Source: CAVXDY01 sp963721335 (GTDB lineage: Bacteria; Actinomycetota; Thermoleophilia; Miltoncostaeales; Miltoncostaeaceae). From it: a DNA stretch of 64,000 bases. Each line of letters starts with the position of its first letter. The first letter of the stretch is position 1. Of this stretch, positions 47,429 through 56,040 are shown in pieces. The translations under genes and the position numbers were made by a program. The notes beneath the pieces were generated by a model. It made no database searches. It saw nothing but the letters and a program-made list of their open reading frames with translations, and was not told where the DNA came from. Location of the stretch: assembly GCA_963721335.1 (NCBI GenBank), contig CAVRIV010000002.1, positions 620,001 to 684,000 of the forward strand. Direction: 5' to 3'.

Positions 47429-48624
47429 GAGCCCGCCGGCTCCTTGCCATCGTCGCAGGGGTGCTCGTCCTCCTCGTCGTCTTCGTGGGCGGCGTGGTGG
47501 TGGGCGGACACGCCGACGCGACCGGCCTCACCCAGCTGCGCGATCCGCTGCGCGGGTTCCTGCTCGGGGAGAGCGGGGAGAGCCTGCCCGACCAGGTGCT
47601 CGAGGTGCTGCGGGACGACTACTACAAGCCGATCGACGAGAAGAAGCTCGAGAGCCTGTCGGTGGACCGCATGATCGAGGCGCTCGACGACCCGTACACG
47701 GACTACCTCAGCGCCGACGAGCTCGCGGCCCTTCGGCAGAGCTACGACGGCACCTACTCCGGGGTCGGGCTGGTGCTCGCGGCCCGCGGGGACTCGCTCG
47801 TCGTGCGCAGCGTGGTGGCCGGCGGCCCCGCGGACGAGGCCGGCATCACGAGCGGCGACCGGCTGGTGTCGATCGACGGGAAGCGCCTCACCGGCCCCGA
47901 CCTGGCCGGAGCCGCCGGCCGGGTCCGCGGCCCGGAGGGCACCGAGGTGCGCCTGGGCGTGGTGACCGGCGACGGCCCCGTGCGACAGCTCACGCTCACC
48001 CGGCGCGAGCTCACCGCCCCGCCGGTCCTCTCCCGCATGGAGACCGTCGGCGGGCGCAAGGTGGGCTACCTGCGCCTGGCCCGCTTCGTCCGGGGATCCG
48101 CCACCGCTCTGAGCGACGCCGTCAAGCGGCTGCGGGAGAAGGGTGCGGAGGCGCTGGTGCTGGACCTGCGCCAGGACCCGGGCGGGCTGGTGACCGAGGC
48201 GGTGGGGGTGGCGGGGGTCTTCCTGCCGTCGGGCACGCCGGTGGTGGTCACCCAGGGCCTGCACTCGCCGCGGGACACGCTCAGGACGAGCGGCGACCCG
48301 GCGGCCGGCGACCTGCCGCTGGCGGTGCTGGTGGATCAGAACAGCGCGAGCGCCAGCGAGATCGTGGCCGGGGCGCTGCGGGACGCCGACCGGGCGGTGC
48401 TCGTGGGCGATCACACCTTCGGCAAGGCCCTGGTGCAGACCAGCCGCCCGCTGCGCGACGGCGGGGCCCTGAAGCTCACCGTCGCGCGCTACCTGACGCC
48501 CGACGGGTACGACCTGGCGACGCGCGGCCTGCCGCCCGGCGTGAGGGTGACCGACGATCCGGACACGCCCGCCGACGAGGTTCTGCAGAGGGGTCTGCGC
48601 CAGGCCCTCGCGGACGCTCCGTGA
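47425..48624 (+). CDS. S41-family carboxyl-terminal processing protease (CtpA-like)
   Basis: The 399-residue protein has an N-terminal membrane helix (LLAIVAGVLVLLVVFVGGVVVG), a PDZ domain (YSGVGLVLAARG, AGGPADEAGITSGDRLVSIDG), and the S41 protease core with the catalytic Ser in NSASASEIVAGAL and Lys in FGKALVQ, 24-25 residues later. It acts outside the membrane on C-terminal ends of proteins. I used ATG 47425, which is in frame with an upstream open stretch lacking a good start. Its stop overlaps the RNase gene by GTGA. Confidence 0.9.
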   Translation: MRARRLLAIVAGVLVLLVVFVGGVVVGGHADATGLTQLRDPLRGFLLGESGESLPDQVLEVLRDDYYKPIDEKKLESLSVDRMIEALDDPYTDYLSADELAALRQSYDGTYSGVGLVLAARGDSLVVRSVVAGGPADEAGITSGDRLVSIDGKRLTGPDLAGAAGRVRGPEGTEVRLGVVTGDGPVRQLTLTRRELTAPPVLSRMETVGGRKVGYLRLARFVRGSATALSDAVKRLREKGAEALVLDLRQDPGGLVTEAVGVAGVFLPSGTPVVVTQGLHSPRDTLRTSGDPAAGDLPLAVLVDQNSASASEIVAGALRDADRAVLVGDHTFGKALVQTSRPLRDGGALKLTVARYLTPDGYDLATRGLPPGVRVTDDPDTPADEVLQRGLRQALADAP

Positions 48625-50419
48625 GCCCGCGGGGCGGCTCCCCTGCGGTGATGGTCGCCGAGCTGGTCTCGGCCGGGCGCGGTGCGGCGGCTCAGCCGGC
48701 CTTCGAGCCGGGCCCGCGCGTGCCCCTCGCCAAGGGCGCGCGGGACGGGGCGGAGATCGGCGACCTGGTGACGGTGACCATGCGCGGCCGGGCGGGCCGG
48801 GTGACGGCCGTCCACGGCTCCGCGCGCTCCCCTCGCGCCGCCCTCCGGGGCCTGCTGGCGGCCAACGGGCTCGGCCTCCCCTTCCCACGGGCCGCCCTCG
48901 AGGAGGCCGAGGTCCAGGATGAGGACGCCCCGGCCGGCGACCGCGGCCGCCGCGACCTGCGCGACCAGCGGGTCATCACGATCGACCCCGAGGGCGCCAA
49001 GGACCACGACGACGCCATCGCCGTCGCCGCGGAGGGAGCCGACGCCACCCGCCTGTGGGTCCACATCGCCGACGTCTCGCGCTTCGTCGCCGCGGGTGGG
49101 CCCCTCGATCGCGAGGCCGCCCGGCGCGGTACGTCCGTGTACGTGCCCGGGGCGGTCGACCCGATGCTCCCCGCGCGCCTGTCCTCGGACCTCTGCAGCC
49201 TTCGGCCCGGCGTCGATCGCGCCGCGGTGACGGTGGAGATGGTCGTCACGGCCGGCGGCGAGGTCACCGACACCCGCTTCTCGCGATCCCTCATCCGCTC
49301 CGAGCGGCGCCTCACCTACCCCGAGGTGGACGCGCTGACGGCGGGGGGACGCTCGGCGACCCGGGCCTGGAAGCCGACCTGGCGCGCGCGGCCGAGGTCG
49401 CTCGGGCGCTGCGCGGGCGGCGGCTCGCCCGCGGGGCGCTCGAGGCCTCCTCGCCGGAGCCGGTCGTCACCTTCTCGGGGGATCGCGTGGCCGCGATCCG
49501 CCTCGAGGGCCAGACCCCGGCCCACTCGCTGGTGGAGGAGTGCATGATCGCCGCGAACGAGGCCGTGGCGCGCTACCTGATCGCCCGCGGCAAGCCCACG
49601 GTCTTCCGCCACCACGAGGACCCGGCACAGAGCCGCATCGAGCTCCTCTACGAGCAACTGGCCGAGCTGGACGTCGCGACGCCTCCGCTGCCGGAGGGCC
49701 CGCTCGGCCCCGCCGCCCGCCGAGCCGCCGCCGCGGCCGCCGCGGACGCCGTCGCCCGCCACCTGGCCTCGGGCCGCGGCGGGCCGGCGCTCTGGACGCT
49801 GGTGCTGCGGTCGCTCCGCCAGGCCTACTACTCCCCCCACGAGCCGGGGCACTCCGGGCTGGCCAGCCCCGCCTACCTGCACTTCACCTCGCCCATCCGC
49901 CGCTACCCCGACCTGCTGGTGCACCGCGGCCTGCTCGACGCCCTGGGTCTGGGCGATCCGGCGCCCGGTCCGTCCGAGCTCGCCGAGGCTGCCGACCACA
50001 GCTCGGCCACCGAGCGCGAGGCCGCCGCCGTGGAGCGCCGGGGGGACGACATCTGCGCCGCCTTCCTGCTCGACGACCTCCTGTCCCGCCGTGGGTGGGA
50101 GAGCCGGCTGGAGGGAACCGTCGTCGGCCTCATCGACGCCGGCCTCTTCCTGGAGATCGAGGACGTCTTCACCGGATTCCTGCCGTCGCGGCGCATGGAG
50201 GAGGACCACTTCCGCGCCGACCCTCTCGGCGTCAGCCTGATCGGCACCCGGACCGGGCGGCGCATCCGCCTGGGCGACCGCCTGGAGGTGCGGGCCGTGC
50301 GCATCGAGCCCCTGCGCGGCCGCGTGGAGCTTGAGCCGGCCTCCGCCGCGGCGACCGCCCGGCGCCCGCCCGCCACGGTGCCGCGCTCGCGCCGGGGCGG
50401 ACCGGGGCGGGGTCGCTAA
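48621..50419 (+). pseudogene. RNase II/R-family exoribonuclease, frame disrupted once
   Basis: The N-terminal half reads from GTG 48621 and has the RNB catalytic core VITIDPEGAKDHDDAIAV with the clustered Asp residues, VHIADVSRFVAAGGPLDREA and GTSVYVPG. At the run of six G (49343-49348) the good frame changes, and the second half continues with LEGQTPAHSLVEECMIAAN, YLHFTSPIRRYPDLLVHR and an S1-like end to 50419. One more G restores a product of about 600 residues. Both halves keep the catalytic and RNA-binding regions, so a homopolymer indel is likely. An exoribonuclease next to smpB fits trans-translation. Confidence 0.83.
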
Positions 50420-50422
50420 CAT
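50417..50422 (+). promoter_or_regulatory. -10 element (TAACAT) of smpB
   Basis: TAACAT overlaps the stop of the RNase gene and lies nine bases before the smpB ATG, leaving almost no leader. Confidence 0.4.
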
Positions 50423-50431
50423 CGTCGCCCC

Positions 50432-50920
50432 ATGGCGACCAAGAACAGCAAGACCGGCTCGGGCGAGCGCTTCAAGGACGTGGCCCGCAACCGCCGCGCG
50501 CTTCACGAGTACGAGATCACCGACCGCGTGGAGGCCGGGCTCGTGCTCCAGGGCAGCGAGGTGAAGGGGCTCCGCGAGCGCGGGGCCACGATCACGGACG
50601 CCTACGTGCAGATCCGAGGGGGCGAGGCATGGCTGGTCGGCGCCCACATCTCGGAGTACGACAACGCCGGGTACGGCGGCCACGACCCCCGCCGCACCCG
50701 CAAGCTGCTGCTCCATCGCCGGGAGATCGAGCGTCTCGCCTCAGCGCTCGCGGAGAAGGGCCTGTCGCTGGTTCCGCTGCGCCTCTACTTCTCCGGTGGC
50801 CGGGCCAAGATCGAGCTCGGCCTGGGGCGCGGCAAGACGCTCTACGACAAGCGTCGCACCATGGCCGAGCGCGACGCCAAGCGCGAGGCCGACCGGGCCA
50901 TCAAGGCCGCACGCCGCTGA
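50432..50920 (+). CDS. smpB: SsrA-binding protein SmpB
   Basis: The 162-residue protein binds tmRNA and brings it to stalled ribosomes. It has RRALHEYEITDRVEAGLVLQGSEVKGLR, the conserved N-terminal OB-fold signature, then HISEYDNAGYGGHDPRRTRKLLLHRREI and the C-terminal tail GRGKTLYDKRRTMAERDAKREADRAI, which enters the ribosomal A site. Its partner ssrA lies at 58183-58549. Confidence 0.96.
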   Translation: MATKNSKTGSGERFKDVARNRRALHEYEITDRVEAGLVLQGSEVKGLRERGATITDAYVQIRGGEAWLVGAHISEYDNAGYGGHDPRRTRKLLLHRREIERLASALAEKGLSLVPLRLYFSGGRAKIELGLGRGKTLYDKRRTMAERDAKREADRAIKAARR

Positions 50921-50995
50921 TCAGGCGCGTCGGACCCTCGCGAGAGAAGTGCCAACGGCTCTACGATGGCCGGACGCGACCAAGGAGGGGGAGGC

Positions 50996-51205
50996 GTGCA
51001 GTCGAGAGCGGGTCCGGCGGACGGTGCGCGCGGGCGGATCGTGGAGGTGATCTCCCAGGGCCGGGGACGCGCCGAGATCGACGGCCGGACGGTGATCGTC
51101 ATCTCGCTGAAGGGCGGACCGTTCTCGTGCGGCGACATGGTGCAGGTGGTCGGCGAGGGCCCGGACGGCACCCTCGTCGACCACAGCGGCCGGTCTACTT
51201 CTTGA
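50996..51205 (+). CDS. Small protein with a beta-rich core, unknown function
   Basis: From GTG 50996, behind a strong AGGAGGGGG site, the frame encodes 69 residues with GRIVEVISQGRGRAEIDGR and VIVISLKGGPFSCGDMVQVVG, a pattern like an OB or SH3-type barrel. A TACGAT -10 lies upstream (50962-50967). ATG 50966 is in frame but would put the ribosome site inside the gene. The stop overlaps the convergent lipoprotein gene by 11 bases. I do not recognise a family. Confidence 0.5.
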   Translation: MQSRAGPADGARGRIVEVISQGRGRAEIDGRTVIVISLKGGPFSCGDMVQVVGEGPDGTLVDHSGRSTS

Positions 51206-52490
51206 GGACCGCCCGCCGCACGAACGTGCGACCGTCGGCCGCGATGACGACCCGGTAGGGGCCCGCCTTCAGCTTCTTGCTCCTGAGGACGACCCGGACG
51301 GGGCCGGGCACCCGCAGGCGCACGCGCTTCGAGGCCTTCGGCTTCTTGCCGGCTTTGCCGGACCCCTGGAAGAGCTGCACGCGGGCGAACCCGGGCTTCG
51401 AGGCGCCGACCAGGACCGCGATGCCCTTGGTCCGGGCGATCGCGGCGGAGAGCCTCCGCGGCAGCACCGTGGTCAGCTTGAGCCGCGCGGTTGCCCCACC
51501 ACCGGCGGCGGCGCCACCGGCCGTCACCGTCAGCCTCCCGGTGCCAGTGCGCGTCTGACCGTTGGCCAGCCGGGCGATGAGGGTCACGTCGTACGTTCCC
51601 GCGCGGGCGCCGGCCGGGATGCCGACCGCCACCAGGGCCTGTGTGTCGCTGTCGGACGCGGGGACGGCCGTGTCGGGGGTCACGGCGAGGCTGGCGTTCG
51701 GGAGGGTGGTCGTCGCCGTGAGGTTGAAGTTGGCGGTGGGGGTCGCGGTGCCGGCGTAGCGCAGGGTGAAGGGGACGGTCGCCAGGGTCCCGCCCGCCCC
51801 GCTGGCGGTCGCTCCCGCCCCCAGCACGCCGAGGTCCCTCGTGGCGGTGGACACCGCCGCCGCGGAATCCACGCAGATGGTCAGCGCATTCTGCATGCTC
51901 GGGTCCTCGTCGTTCAGCGTCGTGAGCGAGGTGCCGCAGGCGACCGGGCGCGTGGCCGGGAACGAGGCGTTGCTGTTTCGGGCTCCGAGCCGCAGGTCCT
52001 GCGCGAGCGGGCCGGTGAACGGGCCCCCGGCGGGCGTCTGGCCCAGCTTGGCGGGGAGTTGCACCGAGAAGGTCTGCGGCCCCGAGGTCTCCGAGTAGTC
52101 GAAGGTGGTCGGCGTGATGTAGCCCACCCAGCGACGCCCGGCCGGCGCCGGGTCGAGGCGCTGCAGCTCGGACGCGTAGCTCGGGCTGTCGGCGAAGACG
52201 AGGGCCTCCACGCCCGTCGACGTGAAGCTGGCCGGGAGCGTGACGTTCACGGGGACCTGGAAGCCGATGAGGGCCTGGGACGCGGCCGCCGTCACGGCGG
52301 GCGTCGTGTTGCCGTTGGAGGGGCACGTGGTGGCCTTCGACGCGCAGGCCGTGAAGGTCACCTGGACGTCGCCGATGGTCTGGAGCTGCGAGGCCGTGGG
52401 CGGGCTCTGGAACACGACACAGCCCGAGGCGAGCGCGACGGCGGCCAGCGCGGCACCCGCTGTGAGCAACCGACTCCACCGAACCCTCAT
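51195..52490 (-). CDS. Lipoprotein of a tandem three-member family (copy 1)
   Basis: The 431-residue product has a lipoprotein signal (LTAGAALAAVALASGC, lipobox LASGC), then SQLQTIGDVQVTFTACAS, a central Ig-like beta region (VGIPAGARAGTYDVTLIARL), and a basic C-terminal module of about 95 residues with KASKRVRLRVPGPVRVVLR and DGRTFVRRAVLKK. Cys pairs in FTACAS, RPVACG and TICVD are shared with its two neighbours. It is presumably anchored on the outer face of the membrane. I know no described function for this family. Its 5' flank contains the GTGACA box shared with the other copies. Confidence 0.8.
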   Translation of the reverse strand: MRVRWSRLLTAGAALAAVALASGCVVFQSPPTASQLQTIGDVQVTFTACASKATTCPSNGNTTPAVTAAASQALIGFQVPVNVTLPASFTSTGVEALVFADSPSYASELQRLDPAPAGRRWVGYITPTTFDYSETSGPQTFSVQLPAKLGQTPAGGPFTGPLAQDLRLGARNSNASFPATRPVACGTSLTTLNDEDPSMQNALTICVDSAAAVSTATRDLGVLGAGATASGAGGTLATVPFTLRYAGTATPTANFNLTATTTLPNASLAVTPDTAVPASDSDTQALVAVGIPAGARAGTYDVTLIARLANGQTRTGTGRLTVTAGGAAAGGGATARLKLTTVLPRRLSAAIARTKGIAVLVGASKPGFARVQLFQGSGKAGKKPKASKRVRLRVPGPVRVVLRSKKLKAGPYRVVIAADGRTFVRRAVLKK

Positions 52491-52529
52491 GCGAACCCCT
52501 CGACCTCGACGATCTTGGCGGGGCGCGAC

Positions 52530-52554
52530 TCTCCACGGCGGACGGGGCTGTCAC
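52530..52554 (-). promoter_or_regulatory. Promoter-like box (GTGACA ... GTGGAGA) of lipoprotein copy 1
   Basis: On the minus strand GTGACA is followed by GTGGAGA about 40 bases before the ATG. Copies 2 and 3 have GTGACA-14-GTGAGA in the same place. Confidence 0.45.
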
Positions 52555-52614
52555 CTGGGTGGTCGGAGCGGTCCGCGCGGGGGGCGGCGCCGCGGTGCGG
52601 CGCCCGTCCCGGCG

Positions 52615-53934
52615 CTACCTCGTCAGGCTCCCCACCCGCACGAAGTTGCGCCCACCGGCCCGAATGACGACCCGGTAGGGACCCCTCTTCAGCTTCTTGC
52701 TCCTCAGGACCACCCGGGTCGGTCCGGGCACCCGCAGGCGCAGGCCCTTGCTCGCCTTCGGCTTCCTGTTCTTCCTGCCGGTGCCCTGGAAGAGCTGGAC
52801 GCGGGCGAAGCCGGTCCTGGTCGCACCGATCAGGACCGCGATGCCCGACTTCCGGGCCACGGCCGCGCTGAGTCCTCGGGGAAGCACGGTGGTCAGCCTC
52901 AGCCGGGCGGCCGGTCCTCCGCCCGTCGTCCCGCCTCCTGCGCCTGCGCCGGTCACCGTGAGCTTCCCGGTGCTCGCGCGCGTCTGGCCGTTGGCCAGCT
53001 TGGCGGTGAGGGTCACGTCGTACGTCCCCGCGCGGGCGCCGGCCGGGATGCCGACCGCCACCAGAGCCTGGGCGTCGCTGTTGGCGGAGGGCGCGAGGGC
53101 GCCCGGCGTGACCGCCAGGGTGGCGTTCGGGAGGGTGCTCGTCGCGGCGAGCGCGAAGTTGGCGGACGCGGTCGCGGTTCCCGAGTAGCGCAGGGTGAAC
53201 GGCAGGCTCACGAGCGATCCGGGCGCGCCGCTGCCGGTGGCGTTCCCGCCGAGGACGCCGAGATCCCGGGTGTTCGTGTTGATCGTGGCCCCGGCGTCCA
53301 CGCAGATGACCGCCGAGATGTGGTCGACCCCCTCGACAGGATCGTCATCGAAGATCGCCGTGAGGGAGGGACCGCAGGCCACGGGACGGGTGGCCGGGCT
53401 GAATGAGTTGACCTGCCGCCCGCCCAGCCGCACGTCGTTTCCCAGCGGGGTGGTGAACGGGCTGCCGTCGGGGGCCTGCCCGAGCTTGACCGGGATCTGG
53501 ACCGAGAAGGTCTGCGGACCGGCGGTGTCGGAGTAGTTGAACGCGGACGGGGTGATGTAGCCCACCCACTTCCTGCCGGCGGGAGCCGGGTCGAGGCGCT
53601 GGAGCTCCGCCGCGTAGCTCGGGCTGTCGGCGAAGACGAGGGCCTCGGGCGCCGCCGAGGTGAAGGTGGGCGGAAGCGTGACGTTCACGGGGACCCGAAA
53701 CCCGATCAGCGCCTGGGAGAGTCCCGGGAAGGCCGGCGTGTCGGAGTTGCCCTTGTTCGTGCACGTGGTGGTGGTGTTCGTCGCACAGGCCGTGAAGGTC
53801 ACCTGGACGTCGCCGATCGTCTGGAGCTGGGAGGCGCTGGGGCCGCTCTGGAACACCACGCACCCCGACGCGAGCGCCGTCGCGCCCACCACCGCCGCAA
53901 CCGCGGTCAGCCGCCGACTCCACCGTGTTCGCAT
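52615..53934 (-). CDS. Lipoprotein of a tandem three-member family (copy 2)
   Basis: The 439-residue protein is closest to copy 1 and shares nearly every segment with it: the lipobox LASGC, SQLQTIGDVQVTFTACA, QALIGFRVPVNVTLPPTF, EALVFADSPSYAAELQRL, WVGYITPSAFNYSDT and VGIPAGARAGTYDVTLTAKL, ending in a basic module (KASKGLRLRVPGPTRVVLR and FVRVGSLTR). The 5' flank also repeats that of copy 1, including a segment CGACCTCGACGAT, so the duplication covered the promoter. The Lys-rich end differs slightly (LTR against LKK). Confidence 0.8.
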   Translation of the reverse strand: MRTRWSRRLTAVAAVVGATALASGCVVFQSGPSASQLQTIGDVQVTFTACATNTTTTCTNKGNSDTPAFPGLSQALIGFRVPVNVTLPPTFTSAAPEALVFADSPSYAAELQRLDPAPAGRKWVGYITPSAFNYSDTAGPQTFSVQIPVKLGQAPDGSPFTTPLGNDVRLGGRQVNSFSPATRPVACGPSLTAIFDDDPVEGVDHISAVICVDAGATINTNTRDLGVLGGNATGSGAPGSLVSLPFTLRYSGTATASANFALAATSTLPNATLAVTPGALAPSANSDAQALVAVGIPAGARAGTYDVTLTAKLANGQTRASTGKLTVTGAGAGGGTTGGGPAARLRLTTVLPRGLSAAVARKSGIAVLIGATRTGFARVQLFQGTGRKNRKPKASKGLRLRVPGPTRVVLRSKKLKRGPYRVVIRAGGRNFVRVGSLTR

Positions 53935-53971
53935 GCCGCCCCTCGACCTCGACGATTACGGGGCGCGACTT

Positions 53972-53997
53972 TCTCACGACCCGTCCTCGCCTGTCAC
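53972..53997 (-). promoter_or_regulatory. Promoter-like box (GTGACA-14-GTGAGA) of lipoprotein copy 2
   Basis: GTGACA (53997-53992) and GTGAGA (53977-53972) lie 14 bases apart on the minus strand, about 40 bases before the start codon. Confidence 0.5.
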
Positions 53998-54070
53998 CTG
54001 CCGCGCCGCTCGGACTAGCGGTCCCCCGTGATCAGCAAGTGCAGCCCCTCGGCGCCGTCGGCGACCCCTC

Positions 54071-55369
54071 CTACTTCGTCAGCGTCGCCCGCCTCACGAA
54101 GGTGCGCCCGTCGGCCGTGATGACGATCCGGTAGGGGCCCTTCCTCAGCCTGGCGCTCTTCAGGACGACCCGCACAGGGCCGGGCACCCGCAGGCGCACG
54201 CGCTTCGAGGCCTTCGCCTTCTTGGCCCTGCCCTGGAAGAGCTGTACCCGCGCGAACCCGGCCTTCGACGCCCCGAGCAGCACGACGACGCCCCGGGACC
54301 GCGCCTGCGTCAGCGACAGGCCCCTCGGCAGCACCACGGTGAGCCGGAGGCGGGCGGCCGGCCCGCCGGCCCCACCACCTGCTCCGCCGGCTCCGCCGGC
54401 CGTGCCGCCCGTGCCGGCGAGCACCGTCAGCCTGCCGGTGCCCCGGCGGGTCTGGCCGTTCACGAGCCTGGCGGTGAGCGTCACGTCGTAGCTCCCGGCT
54501 CGCGCGTCGGCCGGGATCCCGACCGCCACGACGGCCTGGCTGGTGGCGTCCGCTCCGGGGTCCAGGCTCTGCGGCGTGACGGCCGAGGTGGCCCCGGTCA
54601 GGGTGCTGGTCGCCGTGAGGTCGAAGACGCTCGTCGACAGCATCCCGGCGCTGCGGAGGGTGAACGGCAGGCTGGCGAGCGTCCCGGGCCGCCCGGTCCC
54701 GGCGGCGCCGGCGAGGATGCCGAGGTCCTGCGTGGGCACGATGAAGTCGAAGGCCGAGTCCCGGCAGATGACCGCGGCGGTGTCCGGCCCCGGATCGTCG
54801 TCGGAGAGCGCGGTGAGCGAGTTGCCGCAGGTGACCGGCCGGCTGCCCGGGAAGGTCCCCGTGACCTGACGCCCCCCGAACAGCACGCCGGAGAAGAGCG
54901 GGCCCGCGAAGGGGCTCCCGTCCGCACCCTGACCGAGCCGGAGGAAGAGCGAGGCCGACACCGCCTGGGGCCCGCTGCCGGACGCGTAGTTCGTCACCGC
55001 CGAGATGTAGCCGGCCCAGCGGTTGCCGGTGAGAGCCGGGGCGAGACGCTCCAACTCGGCCGTGTAGCTCGGGCTCTCGGAGAACACGAGGGCCTCCGGG
55101 CCGGTCGAGGTGAAGGTGGCGGGCGGGGTGACGCTCGTCGGGACCTGGGTGGCCACGAGGATCTGGCCCGTGCCCGGGATGGCCGGGACACCGGAGGAAC
55201 CGAGCCCCGGGCAGCCGGTGGACCCCGACGCGCAGGCGGTGAACGCCACCTGGACATCGCCGATCTCCTGGAGCTGACCGACCGTCGCGCTCTTGAACAC
55301 GATGCATCCCGAGGCGAGCATGGCGATCGCCACGACGGTTGCGGCGAGCAGCAGATGCATCCGGGACAT
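54071..55369 (-). CDS. Lipoprotein of a tandem three-member family (copy 3)
   Basis: The 432-residue protein is the most divergent copy but keeps the lipobox LASGC, GQLQEIGDVQVAFTACAS, EALVFSESPSYTAELERL, WAGYIS, RPVTCGNSL, VGIPADARAGSYDVTLTARL and the basic C-terminal module (KASKRVRLRVPGPVRVVLK, FVRRATLTK). A Gly/Ala-rich linker precedes that module. Being first in transcription order and most different, it may be the oldest or a distinct functional member. Confidence 0.8.
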   Translation of the reverse strand: MSRMHLLLAATVVAIAMLASGCIVFKSATVGQLQEIGDVQVAFTACASGSTGCPGLGSSGVPAIPGTGQILVATQVPTSVTPPATFTSTGPEALVFSESPSYTAELERLAPALTGNRWAGYISAVTNYASGSGPQAVSASLFLRLGQGADGSPFAGPLFSGVLFGGRQVTGTFPGSRPVTCGNSLTALSDDDPGPDTAAVICRDSAFDFIVPTQDLGILAGAAGTGRPGTLASLPFTLRSAGMLSTSVFDLTATSTLTGATSAVTPQSLDPGADATSQAVVAVGIPADARAGSYDVTLTARLVNGQTRRGTGRLTVLAGTGGTAGGAGGAGGGAGGPAARLRLTVVLPRGLSLTQARSRGVVVLLGASKAGFARVQLFQGRAKKAKASKRVRLRVPGPVRVVLKSARLRKGPYRIVITADGRTFVRRATLTK

Positions 55370-55413
55370 GGCGCTCGGGACCCACCCTGACGACAGGAAG
55401 AGGGGGCCGACCG

Positions 55414-55439
55414 TCTCACGGGCCGGCTCGCGGTGTCAC
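55414..55439 (-). promoter_or_regulatory. Promoter-like box (GTGACA-14-GTGAGA) of lipoprotein copy 3
   Basis: GTGACA (55439-55434) and GTGAGA (55419-55414) are 14 bases apart on the minus strand, about 45 bases before the ATG. Outside the box, this flank does not resemble those of copies 1 and 2. Confidence 0.5.
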
Positions 55440-55455
55440 CCGGTCGTCGGCGAAA

Positions 55456-56040
55456 TCAGCGGTCCTCGATGACGAGCAGGTGGAGGCCCTTTGCGCCATG
55501 GGCGCCGAGCGTCGAGATCTTCTCGATGTCGGAGGTGCGGCTCGGCGCCGACACCAGCGAGACGGCCGACGGCGGCCGGCCGGGCCGGGCATAGGTCTCG
55601 GTGAGCGCCTCGGCGAGCGTCGCCCGCAGGCGCGACGCCGGCAGGACCGCCAGGTGGTACATGCTCACGACGTCGATCGACCGCCCGTGCCCCGGCCCGG
55701 TCTCGAGCACCAGCGTTCCGCGATCGGCCACGCCGAGCGCGGGGACCGTGACGCCCAGGGTCAGCTCCGGGCCCTCCAGGCCCAGCAGCTCGCGCCAGCC
55801 GTGGCCGCGCCCGTCGGGCCACCGCAGCACCTCGCGCCCGTCCTCCCCCAGCGCCTCGGAGACGCCCAGCTCCTCGAGCACCGGGTCGGCGGCGACGAGC
55901 GCGCGGTCGACGCCCCACTCGTCGGCCTTCGCCACGGCGGCCCGCGCCGCGCCGGCCGCGTCGACCACGATCCCGCTCGCCCGCCGGCGCGTGAGCGCGG
56001 CGATGATCCCCTCCGCGAGGGGCGCTATGTCGGCGGCCAC
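55456..56040 (-). CDS. lutC: LutC-like LUD-domain protein
   Basis: The 194-residue protein is the third gene of a lactate-utilisation operon. It has the LUD-domain stretches LTLGVTVPALGVADRGTLV and RSIDVVSMYHLAVLPASRL and ends with HLLVIEDR. With LutA and LutB it oxidises L-lactate to pyruvate. GTG 56040 is inside the end of lutB (16-base overlap), the usual arrangement for coupled genes. It is on the short side for LutC. Confidence 0.83.
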   Translation of the reverse strand: MAADIAPLAEGIIAALTRRRASGIVVDAAGAARAAVAKADEWGVDRALVAADPVLEELGVSEALGEDGREVLRWPDGRGHGWRELLGLEGPELTLGVTVPALGVADRGTLVLETGPGHGRSIDVVSMYHLAVLPASRLRATLAEALTETYARPGRPPSAVSLVSAPSRTSDIEKISTLGAHGAKGLHLLVIEDR

